Shown: positions 1-8,863 of the stretch, piece after piece
How positions within the stretch are numbered: position 1 is the first letter of the stretch
Layout of the letters: each line of letters begins with the position of its first letter
From: JBBQYD01 sp942493075
GTDB taxonomy: Bacteria > Verrucomicrobiota > Verrucomicrobiia > Limisphaerales > UBA8199
Reading direction: 5' to 3'
Length of the DNA stretch: 64,000 bases
Assembly (NCBI GenBank): GCA_942493075.1
Contig: OW818681.1
Span: forward strand, 2,728,001 to 2,792,000
The notes under the pieces: generated by a model
The model's input: only the letters and a program-made list of their open reading frames with translations
Databases searched by the model: none
What the model was told of the DNA's origin: nothing
Made by a program: the position numbers and the translations under genes

Positions 1-58
1 GCTTTGTTGACCGCTCGGCAAGACGCGCGGCTTTTTCGGGTGACAGCCATCGGCTCAT
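1..58 (-). CDS. Possible N-terminus of a CDS cut by the left edge
   Basis: Reading the minus strand from an ATG at 58 gives an open frame of 19 residues (starting MSRWLSPEKA) that runs off the window. It lies downstream of the PII gene in the same direction. The piece is too short to assign a family or even to be sure that it is coding. Confidence 0.2.
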   Translation of the reverse strand, partial: MSRWLSPEKAARLAERSTK

Positions 59-157
59 GAAGAGGTCGGCGGTTGATAGGCGGCAACGTGCTTAGCGCAG
101 GAGCCGTCGGCGCTTCTTGTACGACAACATAACATCTTAATCATCTTGTTGGTTGCA

Positions 158-466
158 CTACTGGTGGGTATCGCGTTCTCCGGTGCGGATTTTCACGGTC
201 TGCTCAATGGGAATCACAAAGATGCGTCCGTCTCCCGCAAGCCCGGTGTGGGCCGAAGTCTGGATGGCCTGCACCACTGATTCCACTAGAGCATCGGGCA
301 CCATGATTTCCAGTTTAGTCTTCACGACCTGATCGAACGTGCCCTGCTCGGCGGACAACCCGTTCGCCGCCGAAACGGTCATGGCCGGCAGATCCTTGAT
401 TTGGCGCAGGGCGTGGATCACTTCTTCCAAGCGTGAGGGCTTGATGATGGCTTTGATTTCTTTCAT
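158..466 (-). CDS. PII family protein linked to metal efflux (PII-NG type)
   Basis: A 102-residue protein with the PII fold signature. It starts MKEIKAIIKP and has the C-terminal GDGRIFVIPI stretch followed by an EQTVKIRTGE end, as in GlnB/GlnK. It is slightly shorter than the usual 112 residues, and the T-loop region lacks the classic uridylylated Tyr context. It is the last gene of the czcCBA-type cluster, 30 bp after czcA. PII proteins encoded beside heavy-metal RND pumps form a known subgroup (PII-NG), so a role in sensing or modulating efflux, not nitrogen status, is likely. The ligand is unknown. Confidence 0.85.
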   Translation of the reverse strand: MKEIKAIIKPSRLEEVIHALRQIKDLPAMTVSAANGLSAEQGTFDQVVKTKLEIMVPDALVESVVQAIQTSAHTGLAGDGRIFVIPIEQTVKIRTGERDTHQ

Positions 467-496
467 GGTTTGCTTTCGTTGAGTGTTCTCCTCGTG

Positions 497-3400
497 TTAG
501 ACCTCGACTTCGGCGGCCTTCTTGCCTTTAAACAGGGTGTAAAGCGCCGGCAAAACCAGCAGTGTCAGCAGTGTGTTGGTGAAGATGCCCCCAATGACCA
601 CCGTGGCCAGCGGGCGTTGCACTTCGCCGCCCACACCCACGTTCACCGCCATCGGAATGAATCCGACCGCCGCCACCAGCGCCGTCATCAGCACCGGACG
701 CAACCGAACCAGGCAGCCCTCGCGAACCGCCTTCTCCAATGGCGTCCCGGCTTCAAGCTTCTGCTTGATGAACGTCACCAGCACCAAGCCGTTGAGAATG
801 GCCACGCCGCTCAACGCGACGAATCCAATGGCTGAACTCACCGTGAATGGCAGACCGCGCAACCACAGGGCCAGCACGCCACCCACCAGGCCGAGCGGAA
901 TGCCCGACGCCACAATGAACACTTCCCGCAGGGTCTTCAGACTAAAAAACAGCAGCACGAAGATGAGGGCCAAAGCCATTGGCACGACAAACAAGAGTCG
1001 CTGATTTGCACGCTCCATGTTCTCGAACTGCCCGCCCCATTCGATGGTGTAGCCTTCGGGCAGTTTGACTTGCGCCATGATCTTCTCCCGGCCTTCGGCG
1101 ACGAAGCTTTTCACGTCCCGCCCGCGAACATTGCATTGAACCGTGATACGCCGTTTGCCCCATTCGCGGTTGATGGTCGACGGGCCTTCCATCTCCGTGA
1201 TCTTTGCCACCTGGTTCAAAGGCACCACTGGACCCGCGGCTGTGGGAATGAGCGTCGCGGCCAGTGCGTCTGGATCGGTGCGCTGCTTGTCCGGCAACCG
1301 CACGACCAGCGGGAACCGCCGCTGCCCTTCACGCACGTCGCCCACGCGGCGTGAGCCGACCGCTTCGACGACGTTCAGCACGTTGCGGGTGGGCACGCCG
1401 TAACGGGCGATGGCCTGTGAATCCACGCGCACTTGCAGGAAGGTCTGCCCGGTCAATTGCTCGACCGATGCCTCGCTCGCGCCGCGCATCCCGGCGAGCA
1501 CGGCTTGGACTTCAGCGCCCAACCGCCGCAGTTCCTCCAGATCGTCGCCATATACCTTGATGGCGATATCGCCACGCGCCCCAGCGATCATTTCATTGAG
1601 CCGCATTTCAATCGGCTGGCTGAATGAGGGCTTCAAACCCGGCACCTGGTTCAGCACGTCGCGCATTTTCTCGGTCAACTCCCCCTGCGTGCGCGCCTTC
1701 TTCCACTCTCCCCTGGGCTTGAGTGCCAGGAAGAAATCGGCGAGCTCCACGCCCATCGGGTCGGTTGCCACTTCCGCCGTGCCCAGGCGTGTCCAGATGT
1801 GCTCGATCTCGTCTGGAAATTCCTTCATCAGCACTTGCTCAATACGGTCGTTCTGCGCCACGGCTTCATCCACGGAAATCCCCGCAAGGCGCACCGTGGT
1901 TCCCACAATTGCCCCTTCGCCGAGCTTGGGCAGAAACTCGCCGCCCATGCGCGACGCAATGAAAACGGCGCCAATGAACAGCACGGCGGCCCCCAGCAAC
2001 GTGAGTTTGCGAAAGCGCAACGCCAGGTCCAGCGCTGGCTCGTAAAGGCGGTGCGCCAACCGGACCAGCCAGGGTTCCTTCTCTTTCACCTGCTTGGGGA
2101 GGAACATTGCGGCCAGCACGGGCGTCAGCGTGAGAGCGAGAATCAATGATCCGAGCAGCGCAAAAATCAGCGTCAGCGCCATGGGCTTGAAGAGCTTCCC
2201 CTCGATGCCTTCCAGCGTGAGGATGGGGAGGAACACAATCATGATGATGCCCACGCCAAACGCCACCGGTCGCGCCACTTCGAGCGGAGCATTGCGAAGC
2301 ACCTCCTCACGCTCCGCTTTCGTTAGCACCCGGCCCAGTTCGTGTTGGCGGTCCACCAGCCGGCGCATCGCGTTTTCCACCATCACGACAGCACCATCCA
2401 CAATCAGACCAAAGTCCACCGCGCCGAGGCTCAACAGACTGGCGGAGATGCCCGTCTGCAACATGAGATTGCCGGCAAACAGCATCGAAAGTGGAATGGC
2501 CACCGCCACAATCAACCCGGCTCGCAGGTTGCCGAGGAAGGCAAACAGGATGGCAATGACGAGCAATGCCCCGGCCAGCAGATTGTGTTGGACGGTGCGA
2601 ATCACATTGTCCACGAGTTCCGTCCGGTCGTAGAGCACTTCTAATTTGATGTCCGGCGGCAGAAACTTCTGCACTTCTGCCAGCTTGGCTTTGAGCGCAT
2701 GGGTTACCACCGCGCTGTTCTCACCCATCAGCATGAAGCCTAGCCCCAGCACCGCTTCGCCACGACCGTCCGCCGTGACGGCACCGCGCCGAATTTCGTG
2801 GTCCTCCCTCACATTAGCCACGTCGCTCACACGCACCGGTGTTCCGTCGTGACTGGTGATGACGATATTGGCGATCTCCTGGACGTTCGTGGTCAGACCC
2901 ACGCCGTGCACCAGCAACGACTCGCCGCCCCGGACAATCTGGCCGCCGCCCACGTTCTGGTTGTTTGCCTGCAACGCCTCGACCAGTTCCTCGAACGTCA
3001 GCCGGTATTTGATGAGCCGGTCGGTCTCCACCACCACATGATATTGCTTCTCGAACCCACCCCAGGTGTTCACCTCGGCGACACCGGCAACCTTGCGTAA
3101 TTCCGGCTTCACCACCCAATCCTGTAACACGCGTAGTTCGGTCGGAGTGCGATTCGTGTCGGTGGACCTCACGACGTAGTGGAATACCTCACCCAACCCG
3201 GTGGCAATGGGGCCAAGCTGCGGTCGCTCCAATCCCTCTGGCAGTTCGACCGTCTGGAGCCGCTCCATGATCAGTTGCCGCGCCCGGTAAATGTCGATGG
3301 TGTCGTCGAAGGTCGCCACCACTTGAGACAGGCCGAACTTCGAGATGGAACGCACGTTTTGGAGGCCCGGCAATCCGCTGACGGCTAGTTCAACGGGAAT

Positions 3401-3598
3401 GGTGATTTGCGCCTCAGTCTCCTGCGGATTCAGCGCCGCCGCCGTGGTGTTGATTTGCACCTGCACCGGCGTGGTGTCCGGGAAGGCGTCAATGGGGAGG
3501 ATGCTCAAGGACCGCCCGCCGATGACGACGAGCGCCGCTGCCAGCACACAGACCAGCAGGCGGTTCCTGAGCGAAAAAGTAATAATCCAGTTTAGCAT
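497..3598 (-). CDS. czcA: CzcA-type heavy-metal RND efflux pump
   Basis: A 1033-residue inner-membrane RND transporter. The N-terminal helix (about residues 10-30) is followed by the IDAFPDTTPVQVQ motif, and TM4 carries the sequence DFGLIVDGAVVMVENA. The Asp/Asp/Glu pattern of TM4 is that of the CzcA (HME1) group exporting Zn, Co, Cd or Ni, unlike the CusA-like pump at 31445-34906. Proton-driven export with the adaptor at 3626-4909 and the outer-membrane channel at 5214-6542 is expected. The length is normal for the family. The PII gene follows directly. The substrate is inferred from the motif only. Confidence 0.95.
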   Translation of the reverse strand: MLNWIITFSLRNRLLVCVLAAALVVIGGRSLSILPIDAFPDTTPVQVQINTTAAALNPQETEAQITIPVELAVSGLPGLQNVRSISKFGLSQVVATFDDTIDIYRARQLIMERLQTVELPEGLERPQLGPIATGLGEVFHYVVRSTDTNRTPTELRVLQDWVVKPELRKVAGVAEVNTWGGFEKQYHVVVETDRLIKYRLTFEELVEALQANNQNVGGGQIVRGGESLLVHGVGLTTNVQEIANIVITSHDGTPVRVSDVANVREDHEIRRGAVTADGRGEAVLGLGFMLMGENSAVVTHALKAKLAEVQKFLPPDIKLEVLYDRTELVDNVIRTVQHNLLAGALLVIAILFAFLGNLRAGLIVAVAIPLSMLFAGNLMLQTGISASLLSLGAVDFGLIVDGAVVMVENAMRRLVDRQHELGRVLTKAEREEVLRNAPLEVARPVAFGVGIIMIVFLPILTLEGIEGKLFKPMALTLIFALLGSLILALTLTPVLAAMFLPKQVKEKEPWLVRLAHRLYEPALDLALRFRKLTLLGAAVLFIGAVFIASRMGGEFLPKLGEGAIVGTTVRLAGISVDEAVAQNDRIEQVLMKEFPDEIEHIWTRLGTAEVATDPMGVELADFFLALKPRGEWKKARTQGELTEKMRDVLNQVPGLKPSFSQPIEMRLNEMIAGARGDIAIKVYGDDLEELRRLGAEVQAVLAGMRGASEASVEQLTGQTFLQVRVDSQAIARYGVPTRNVLNVVEAVGSRRVGDVREGQRRFPLVVRLPDKQRTDPDALAATLIPTAAGPVVPLNQVAKITEMEGPSTINREWGKRRITVQCNVRGRDVKSFVAEGREKIMAQVKLPEGYTIEWGGQFENMERANQRLLFVVPMALALIFVLLFFSLKTLREVFIVASGIPLGLVGGVLALWLRGLPFTVSSAIGFVALSGVAILNGLVLVTFIKQKLEAGTPLEKAVREGCLVRLRPVLMTALVAAVGFIPMAVNVGVGGEVQRPLATVVIGGIFTNTLLTLLVLPALYTLFKGKKAAEVEV

Positions 3599-3625
3599 TG
3601 GGGTGGTTCTTCAAAAGGGTTGTGG

Positions 3626-4909
3626 CTAGTCATCCGCGCAGCCTGCGCCCAGGCGCGACATCAGCATGGCTGACTTGACCGCGAAGGCGTGACTCACGGC
3701 GATTTGTTCCTCGGGTTTCAAGCCCGCCAGGACTTCCAGCCGTCCGTCATACTTGGCTCCGAGTTGCACCGCTCGCGCGTCGAATAGATCGTTCGCCAGC
3801 TTTACAAACACGAACGGCTTGCTCTCGACGTGTTGGATGGCCGACGGCGGCACCAGCATCGCTCCCTCGGCCTGGCGCGTCAGAATCCGCGCGGCGGCGA
3901 ACATCTTGTCCTTGAGGAGACAGTCCGGATTAACGAACTCCGCGCGGGCGCGGGCCATCCGTGTACGTTCATCCACCCCCGGACCGACCCAGGTCAGCTT
4001 CCCGGTGAAGACTTTGCCGGGCAGGGAATCCACCCGCAGTTCCACGGTCTGTCCCACTTTAACCCGCGCCAGGGTTCTTTCCGGCACTTGAAGCATCGCC
4101 CAAACGGTCGAATGGTCCACCAGCGTGAACAGCGGCTTGCCCACGTCCACCAGGGCTCCGCGAACGGCTGTCCGTTCGACAATTTCGCCCGCGAATGGCG
4201 CGCGGACTTCCATCAGCACTTGCTCCTGTGGCTTCCGTCCCATCTCGTCAATCTGCTCTTCAGTGAAGCCCTGCGTGCGGAGTTGCTGGCACGCCGACCG
4301 GTGCGCGGCTTCCGCTTCCTCCAGCCCAGCCTGCGAAGTCACCCGGTCGGCGCGCAGCTTTCGTTCCCGGTCCAGGGTCTGGTGCGACAACACTGCCTTG
4401 GCCACCGCCTCCGCAATCGAGGCCGACCAAATCTTGGCCACCGCTTGCTTCTCCTCCACCTTGGTCCCCAAGTCCACGTCCACCGTCTGAACAATGCCGC
4501 TCACCGGCGCGGCGATTTGGGCCAGCTTGTTCTGGTTGAAGCTTACTTCCGCCACGCACTCGACCGCATCTGCGATAGCGCCGGTTTCAGGCGTAGCCGT
4601 CTGGACGCCGACAATCGCCATCGAGTTCGTCGAAGGCAGCCGGACCTTCATGCTCTCGCCCGGCTTGAGCTTGGCGGCCAGGTCGGGCTTGCACACCGCG
4701 CACTGCGCTTCCGGCACTCCGTGCTCGGTGCACATCACCACGCCATCTTTGGTTTCGGTATGCGCCTCGCCGTGTCCGCCTGCGCCATGCCCGTGCCCGT
4801 CATCCTCGCCATGCGCGGCGGACTCGCTCTGTTTCGAGCAGGCGGACAAGAGGGCAACCGCAGCCACCAGCGGCAGAACGGTCATCTTGCAAATCGTCAT
4901 TGGTTTCAT
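3626..4909 (-). CDS. czcB: CzcB-type periplasmic adaptor lipoprotein, His-rich N-terminus
   Basis: A membrane-fusion protein of 427 residues. I chose the ATG at 4909 because it gives a clean lipoprotein signal (MKPMTICKMT... ending LLSAC, Cys about residue 24); the longer frame would overlap the preceding gene. After the lipid anchor come a His/Gly/Glu-rich segment (DDGHGHGAGGHGE) and a small Cys/His motif (CTEHGVPEAQCAVC) that could collect metal. The biotinyl-lipoyl, coiled-coil and beta-barrel adaptor domains follow (APVSGIVQTV, APFAGEIVER). It lies 27 bp upstream of czcA. Its first 40 residues resemble the small lipoprotein at 4935-5180. Confidence 0.93.
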   Translation of the reverse strand: MKPMTICKMTVLPLVAAVALLSACSKQSESAAHGEDDGHGHGAGGHGEAHTETKDGVVMCTEHGVPEAQCAVCKPDLAAKLKPGESMKVRLPSTNSMAIVGVQTATPETGAIADAVECVAEVSFNQNKLAQIAAPVSGIVQTVDVDLGTKVEEKQAVAKIWSASIAEAVAKAVLSHQTLDRERKLRADRVTSQAGLEEAEAAHRSACQQLRTQGFTEEQIDEMGRKPQEQVLMEVRAPFAGEIVERTAVRGALVDVGKPLFTLVDHSTVWAMLQVPERTLARVKVGQTVELRVDSLPGKVFTGKLTWVGPGVDERTRMARARAEFVNPDCLLKDKMFAAARILTRQAEGAMLVPPSAIQHVESKPFVFVKLANDLFDARAVQLGAKYDGRLEVLAGLKPEEQIAVSHAFAVKSAMLMSRLGAGCADD

Positions 4910-4934
4910 AGTTTTCAGTGTATCGTTCACTCGT

Positions 4935-5180
4935 TTACTTGGCGGGTGCAGGAGCGTGATCGCCTGGGGCGTGGTTGTGCCCCTGATGGTCATCTACTGC
5001 GGGCGAGTTGGTCTTGGCGTGGTCGTGACCTGAGTGGTCTTCAACGGTGGCTTTCCCGTGATCGTGGCCGTCCTTTTCGCTGTGCCCGGCGGGTTCGCTC
5101 TGCTTAGAGCAGGCAGTCAGCAGTGCCACGGCGGCAACACTCGCCAGCGCGGCGAGTTTCAGAGTCATTTTCGTTTTCAT
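4935..5180 (-). CDS. Small His-rich lipoprotein
   Basis: About 81 residues. A lipoprotein signal ending LLTACSKQSE is followed by a tail with many His in HDHG, GHDH and GHNH clusters and a Pro/Ala end. The MKTK start at 5180 is preferred over an ATG at 5198, because the same MKTK start recurs in other tiny lipoproteins here. The signal and first residues (TACSKQSEPAGHSEKDGHDHG) are clearly related to the start of the adjacent adaptor (SACSKQSESAAHGEDDGHGHG), suggesting a partial duplication. It probably binds divalent metal in the periplasm for the neighbouring efflux complex. No named family is recognised. Confidence 0.8.
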   Translation of the reverse strand: MKTKMTLKLAALASVAAVALLTACSKQSEPAGHSEKDGHDHGKATVEDHSGHDHAKTNSPAVDDHQGHNHAPGDHAPAPAK

Positions 5181-5213
5181 GCTATAATTCGATTTCATGT
5201 TTCGACAAAAGGG

Positions 5214-6542
5214 TCAGGGTTGAGATTTGTTTGGTTGTGGTTGAATCCCTCCTGCTGCAAGGGACTCCAGTTCAGCTTGGGCGACGTTCAGTTCGAGCAG
5301 TTTTTGCTGATAAGCGAGCCGAGCTTCAGCGGTGGTGCGTTGCGTATCCAACAGGTCAATGAAACCGAACTTGCCTTGCTCAAAACCGCTTTGCACCAAC
5401 CGCAAGGCTTCGTTGGCTTTCGGCAGAATCCGCTCGCGGTAGTTGGTCACCTGTTCCACGGCGGTGCGAAACCGCGTGCTCGCCGTGCCCCAGGCCCGCA
5501 ACAGACGCTGCTCGACCGCCGCCTGGTCGGCCTCCGCAATGCGGACGTTGGCTTGCGCTTCCTGCTTTTTGCCTTTCGAGCGGTCAATGATCGGGAGCGG
5601 CACAGAAATCCCCAATTGAATAATGGACTGGCCGGTCTCGCCGAGGCGTCCACCCGAAACGCCCATCCTCACATCCGGGTAGGGCTCAAGCCGTGCCCGC
5701 CTCAACTCCAACTCCGCCCGGCCTCGACTGGTCTTGACCGCCAGCACACTCGGGTGGTTTGGCAGCCATTGTTCCGGTCCTTGTTCAAGCAGTGTGAGGC
5801 TGGCAGTTTCCGCCAAGGCCCCCGACACAGGTGCTTCGGTTAAATCCGGGCGACCCAGCAACATGGCGAGGGTTTGCCGGGCAGTTGTCAACTCGCGCTG
5901 GAAACCCGAGAGTTCCGTCCGGGCCTGTTCGAGCGGGATCTCCGCGCGCAATTGCTCCTGATCAGCCGCTGCCCCTGCAGCCACTCGCTTCCGCGCGGTG
6001 GACGCGGAAGACTCCGCCACTTTCACCAACTCACCGGCTACATCAACCAAGCGTTCGGCGGCGAGCACTTGGTAAAAAGCGAATTTCACGTCGCGAACCA
6101 GCTCCACGTGGCGCAGGGCCAGTTCCGCTTCCGAGAGCCGGACGCCGGAAGCGCCGATCTGGCGGTCGAGCTTCTTCTTTCCTGGAAAAGGAATCGTCTG
6201 CGCCACGCCAATAGTCTGTTTGGAGTCCGAAAAGTTCCCTCCCCCGCTCACGGGCCAGTCCTCCGCTTCCAGCGTCAATTCCGGGTTCGTCCAAAGCTTG
6301 GCCTGATAAGCGCGACCGATGGCCGCATCTATGCGCCCGCTGGAAGCGCGCAGTTCAGGATTGTTCTCCAGCGCAAGGCGGACCGCTCCGTCCAGCGTCA
6401 GGACATTGGTCGCGGAACTCACCGGCGGCGGTGGCGCGGGCGAACCAGCCGCTTGGGCAGCGAATCCCAAGAAGCAGCCGCTGCTGAAGGCCAGCGAGCA
6501 GGCCAAGGCACGCAAAACCGTTGAATCAATTCTTTGCTTCAT
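5214..6542 (-). CDS. czcC: CzcC-type outer-membrane efflux channel (TolC family)
   Basis: A 442-residue TolC-like protein with a signal peptide (MKQRIDSTVL... ending AAQAAG) and two outer-membrane-efflux repeats: LDGAVRLALENNPELRA near the N-terminus and the GKFGFIDLLDTQRT motif near residue 395. The start at 6542 is favoured over an upstream TTG/ATG extension because it gives a normal signal peptide. It is the channel for the CzcBA pump downstream. Gene order C, small lipoprotein, B, A, PII indicates an operon. Confidence 0.92.
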   Translation of the reverse strand: MKQRIDSTVLRALACSLAFSSGCFLGFAAQAAGSPAPPPPVSSATNVLTLDGAVRLALENNPELRASSGRIDAAIGRAYQAKLWTNPELTLEAEDWPVSGGGNFSDSKQTIGVAQTIPFPGKKKLDRQIGASGVRLSEAELALRHVELVRDVKFAFYQVLAAERLVDVAGELVKVAESSASTARKRVAAGAAADQEQLRAEIPLEQARTELSGFQRELTTARQTLAMLLGRPDLTEAPVSGALAETASLTLLEQGPEQWLPNHPSVLAVKTSRGRAELELRRARLEPYPDVRMGVSGGRLGETGQSIIQLGISVPLPIIDRSKGKKQEAQANVRIAEADQAAVEQRLLRAWGTASTRFRTAVEQVTNYRERILPKANEALRLVQSGFEQGKFGFIDLLDTQRTTAEARLAYQQKLLELNVAQAELESLAAGGIQPQPNKSQP

Positions 6543-6642
6543 AAAGTTCAAAACAAGACACGGACACAAACAACCAACACAAAACGACTGGAGAACGGCA
6601 AATGAGAGTGCGCGGCGTCAGATCACACCACGACGAAGATAG

Positions 6643-6658
6643 AGTCCCGAACGGGACT
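6643..6658. terminator. Short perfect inverted repeat
   Basis: AGTCCCG-AA-CGGGACT lies two bases beyond the stop of the 6661-7044 gene. It would form a 7-bp hairpin but has no T-run, so it may be a weak terminator or an attenuator before czcC. Confidence 0.3.
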
Positions 6659-6660
6659 AC

Positions 6661-7044
6661 TTAGGAAGCAATGGAAGGCGCACGGGGAGGCAGGGCCGTG
6701 CGATGGGAGAACTGCCAGCCTTTGGGAAGTTCCGGCGGAGATTCCGAAGCGGGCAACGATGTGACTTGAGGCTCGATCAGCGGAACTTCAATCACCGAGG
6801 AAAGCAGGGCGAGGAGGAGTAGTGGTTGGGGCGCGGAGACAGACTGTTCTTCAGCCCGGTAATCTCCGCTCTCGACAACGCAACCGTCGCTTTCGCAATC
6901 CTTCGGGCTGGAAGCCCCTGTATCCACGAAGCAACAGGTCTTGAGGAAATCGAAACCGGGAACGCCCTCGAAAATGCAGTGCATTGACGCCAGCCCATAG
7001 AGAACCAGCGCCAACATCGCGGCAATTTTGGTGAGCTTGCTCAC
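6661..7044 (-). CDS. Small exported Cys-rich protein of unknown function
   Basis: A 127-residue protein with an N-terminal hydrophobic segment (about 6-22), then HCIFEGVPGF, a CC pair and two more Cys (DCESDGC), a second hydrophobic stretch (LLLLALLSSVIEV) and a tail WQFSHRTALPPRAPS. The same layout, with a similar tail (WVFTPVV...FRSLAPPAF), occurs in the 28809-29336 protein, so the two form a family. It heads the czcCBA-type cluster. A periplasmic metal-binding or membrane-associated accessory role is inferred from the Cys residues and position only. Confidence 0.65.
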   Translation of the reverse strand: MSKLTKIAAMLALVLYGLASMHCIFEGVPGFDFLKTCCFVDTGASSPKDCESDGCVVESGDYRAEEQSVSAPQPLLLLALLSSVIEVPLIEPQVTSLPASESPPELPKGWQFSHRTALPPRAPSIAS

Positions 7045-7162
7045 GGCGGATAGACTACACCACGGCAGGAATCGTTCAAACTTTATTCACAAATCCAAGG
7101 TTCTGATCGGTTTTCTCGACTCCAAACAGGTTTGAATCAACGCTCTACAAGTCCCGCCGACT

Positions 7163-8798
7163 TCATGGCTTGACCAGCCGATAGAAACGCCGGCCCGTTG
7201 CCTCGCTGACTGTTACCGTCCAGCGACCGCCGACCAGGGTGGGGTTCTGGGCCACCAAATCCCACGCTGCGCCACTCGTCTCAGCGGACGATTCCAATCG
7301 CCAATCCTGTTCCGCTTCCGGCCAGGAAAGGTTCACGCTTGTGCCATCACGGCGGACGGTGAGCGTTGGCGGAGGGAGCACTTCAAAGTTCTGCATCATC
7401 CCCGAATCCTCGTGTTCGAGGTTGTGGCAATGATGGACGAACACGCCGGAATGGGTGTCGAAGCGCGTGAGGACGCGCACCGTCTCGCCCGGATTCACCA
7501 GCACGGTGTCTTTCCAGCCGCCATCTTCGGGGGGCAGCGATGCGGCGCTGCTGCGGCTCAATACCTGGCAAAGCGCCGCGTGCGTGTGCATCGGGTGGGG
7601 CTCAGTGCCGGTGTTCCGGTATTCCCAAATCTCCACATCCCCGAACGGAACGCTGAAGTCCGTCCGCTGCATGTTGAAAAGCTGCCCGTTGATGGTGTGA
7701 ACCATGCCGGACATCGCCAACGTGAAGACACGCGTGCGCTTGGCTTGTGCGGGGTTGAGGGGCGTGAACGGTTGCAGTGTCGCGGGAACAGTTGCATTTC
7801 CTGTCGCGGCGCTGTCCACGTAAAACCGCAACAAATCCATTTCCGTTCCCTGTTGCGGGCCGCCCATCATGCCTCCGCCGCCAGGGAAGCTGAGGCTCTT
7901 CAACACGACCGAAGCGCCAGTCGCGTAGGCTGAGAAGTCCACCAGGGCTTCCAAACGCTGTCCAGGCGCGAGCATTACCGAAGTCACGGACACGCGAGCG
8001 GCCAGCAGGCCGCCGTCTGCCAATCAAGTGGAACGGTCGTCCATCGCTGAGCGCGACCTTGTAGATGCGAGCGTTCGATCCGTTCAACAGTCGCAAGCGG
8101 TAAAGTCCGCGGTCTACCGACAGCCAGGCATCCGGCGTCCCGTTCACCAGCATCACATCGCCGAGGTAACCGGACATCACGTCCATCATGGATGGTGCAT
8201 AGACCAGTTGACGAGAGGCGCTGACCCGCTTGTCCATGAACACGAGCGGCACATCATGGCTGCCGGAAGGTAAACCAAAGGCCACTTCCGTCGGGTCTTC
8301 GACGATGAAGAAACCGGCCACACCCGTGTAAGCCTGCTCTGCCGTCAGTTGGTCCGTGTGCGCGTGATACCAGCAAGTGCTGGCGCGCTGGCGGACGGGA
8401 AATCGGACTTCGTAGCTTTGCCCAGCGGCGACTTGGTCGCGCGGGTGACCGTCCATCCGTTCCGGGGCTAACACTCCGTGCCAATGGAGCACCAAGGGTT
8501 CGCCCAGGTTGTTTTGGACGCGTGCCGCGAACTCCTCGCCGCTTCGGACGCGAATCGTCGGGCCGGGCACTCCCCCGTTGATGGCAGAGACGGCTGTGGA
8601 ATAGCCGGGCCAGATGGCGAGATTGGCGCGTGCCACGGTCAACGAGTCCCCAGACCAGTCAGCGGGAAGTCGCAAAGGATTGCCGGGGCGCGCGGACTGC
8701 GCCCGCAACCGGGTAAGCGGCAGGAACTGCATTCCCGCCGCGACCATCGCCGCGCCTTGCGCTGTGCGCCCAATGAATTGTCTGCGGTTTGTCTTCAT
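7163..8798 (-). pseudogene. Multicopper oxidase, interrupted by one frameshift
   Basis: The 5' part (start 8798) has a twin-arginine-like signal (MKTNRRQFIG), then HWHG, YHAH and MDKR motifs of a CueO/CopA-type oxidase. It reads to PFHLIG, where the frame breaks at about 8012. The rest continues in the next frame from ADGGLL through HPMHTH and the HHCHNLEHEDSGMM copper site to an FYRL-type C-terminal domain. The whole span is 1636 bp, one base more than 545 codons, so a single extra base (or loss of two) explains it. All four copper-ligand motifs survive. It could be a recent mutation or a sequence error. Intact, it would oxidise Cu(I) in the periplasm. Confidence 0.85.
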
Positions 8799-8863
8799 CT
8801 CGGTGCGAAGCGATGCTCGGATCGTCAGGGTAGATTCAACAGAACGGGCCGATCAGCTCTGGT

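Noticed and set aside
470..2149. Several plus-strand frames of 100-210 codons
   Set aside because: All are shadows of czcA, with no start context or domain.
3830..5107. A 425-codon plus-strand open frame
   Set aside because: It lies opposite czcB and the His-rich lipoprotein, is rich in Arg, His and Leu as a reverse-complement shadow, and has no recognisable motif.
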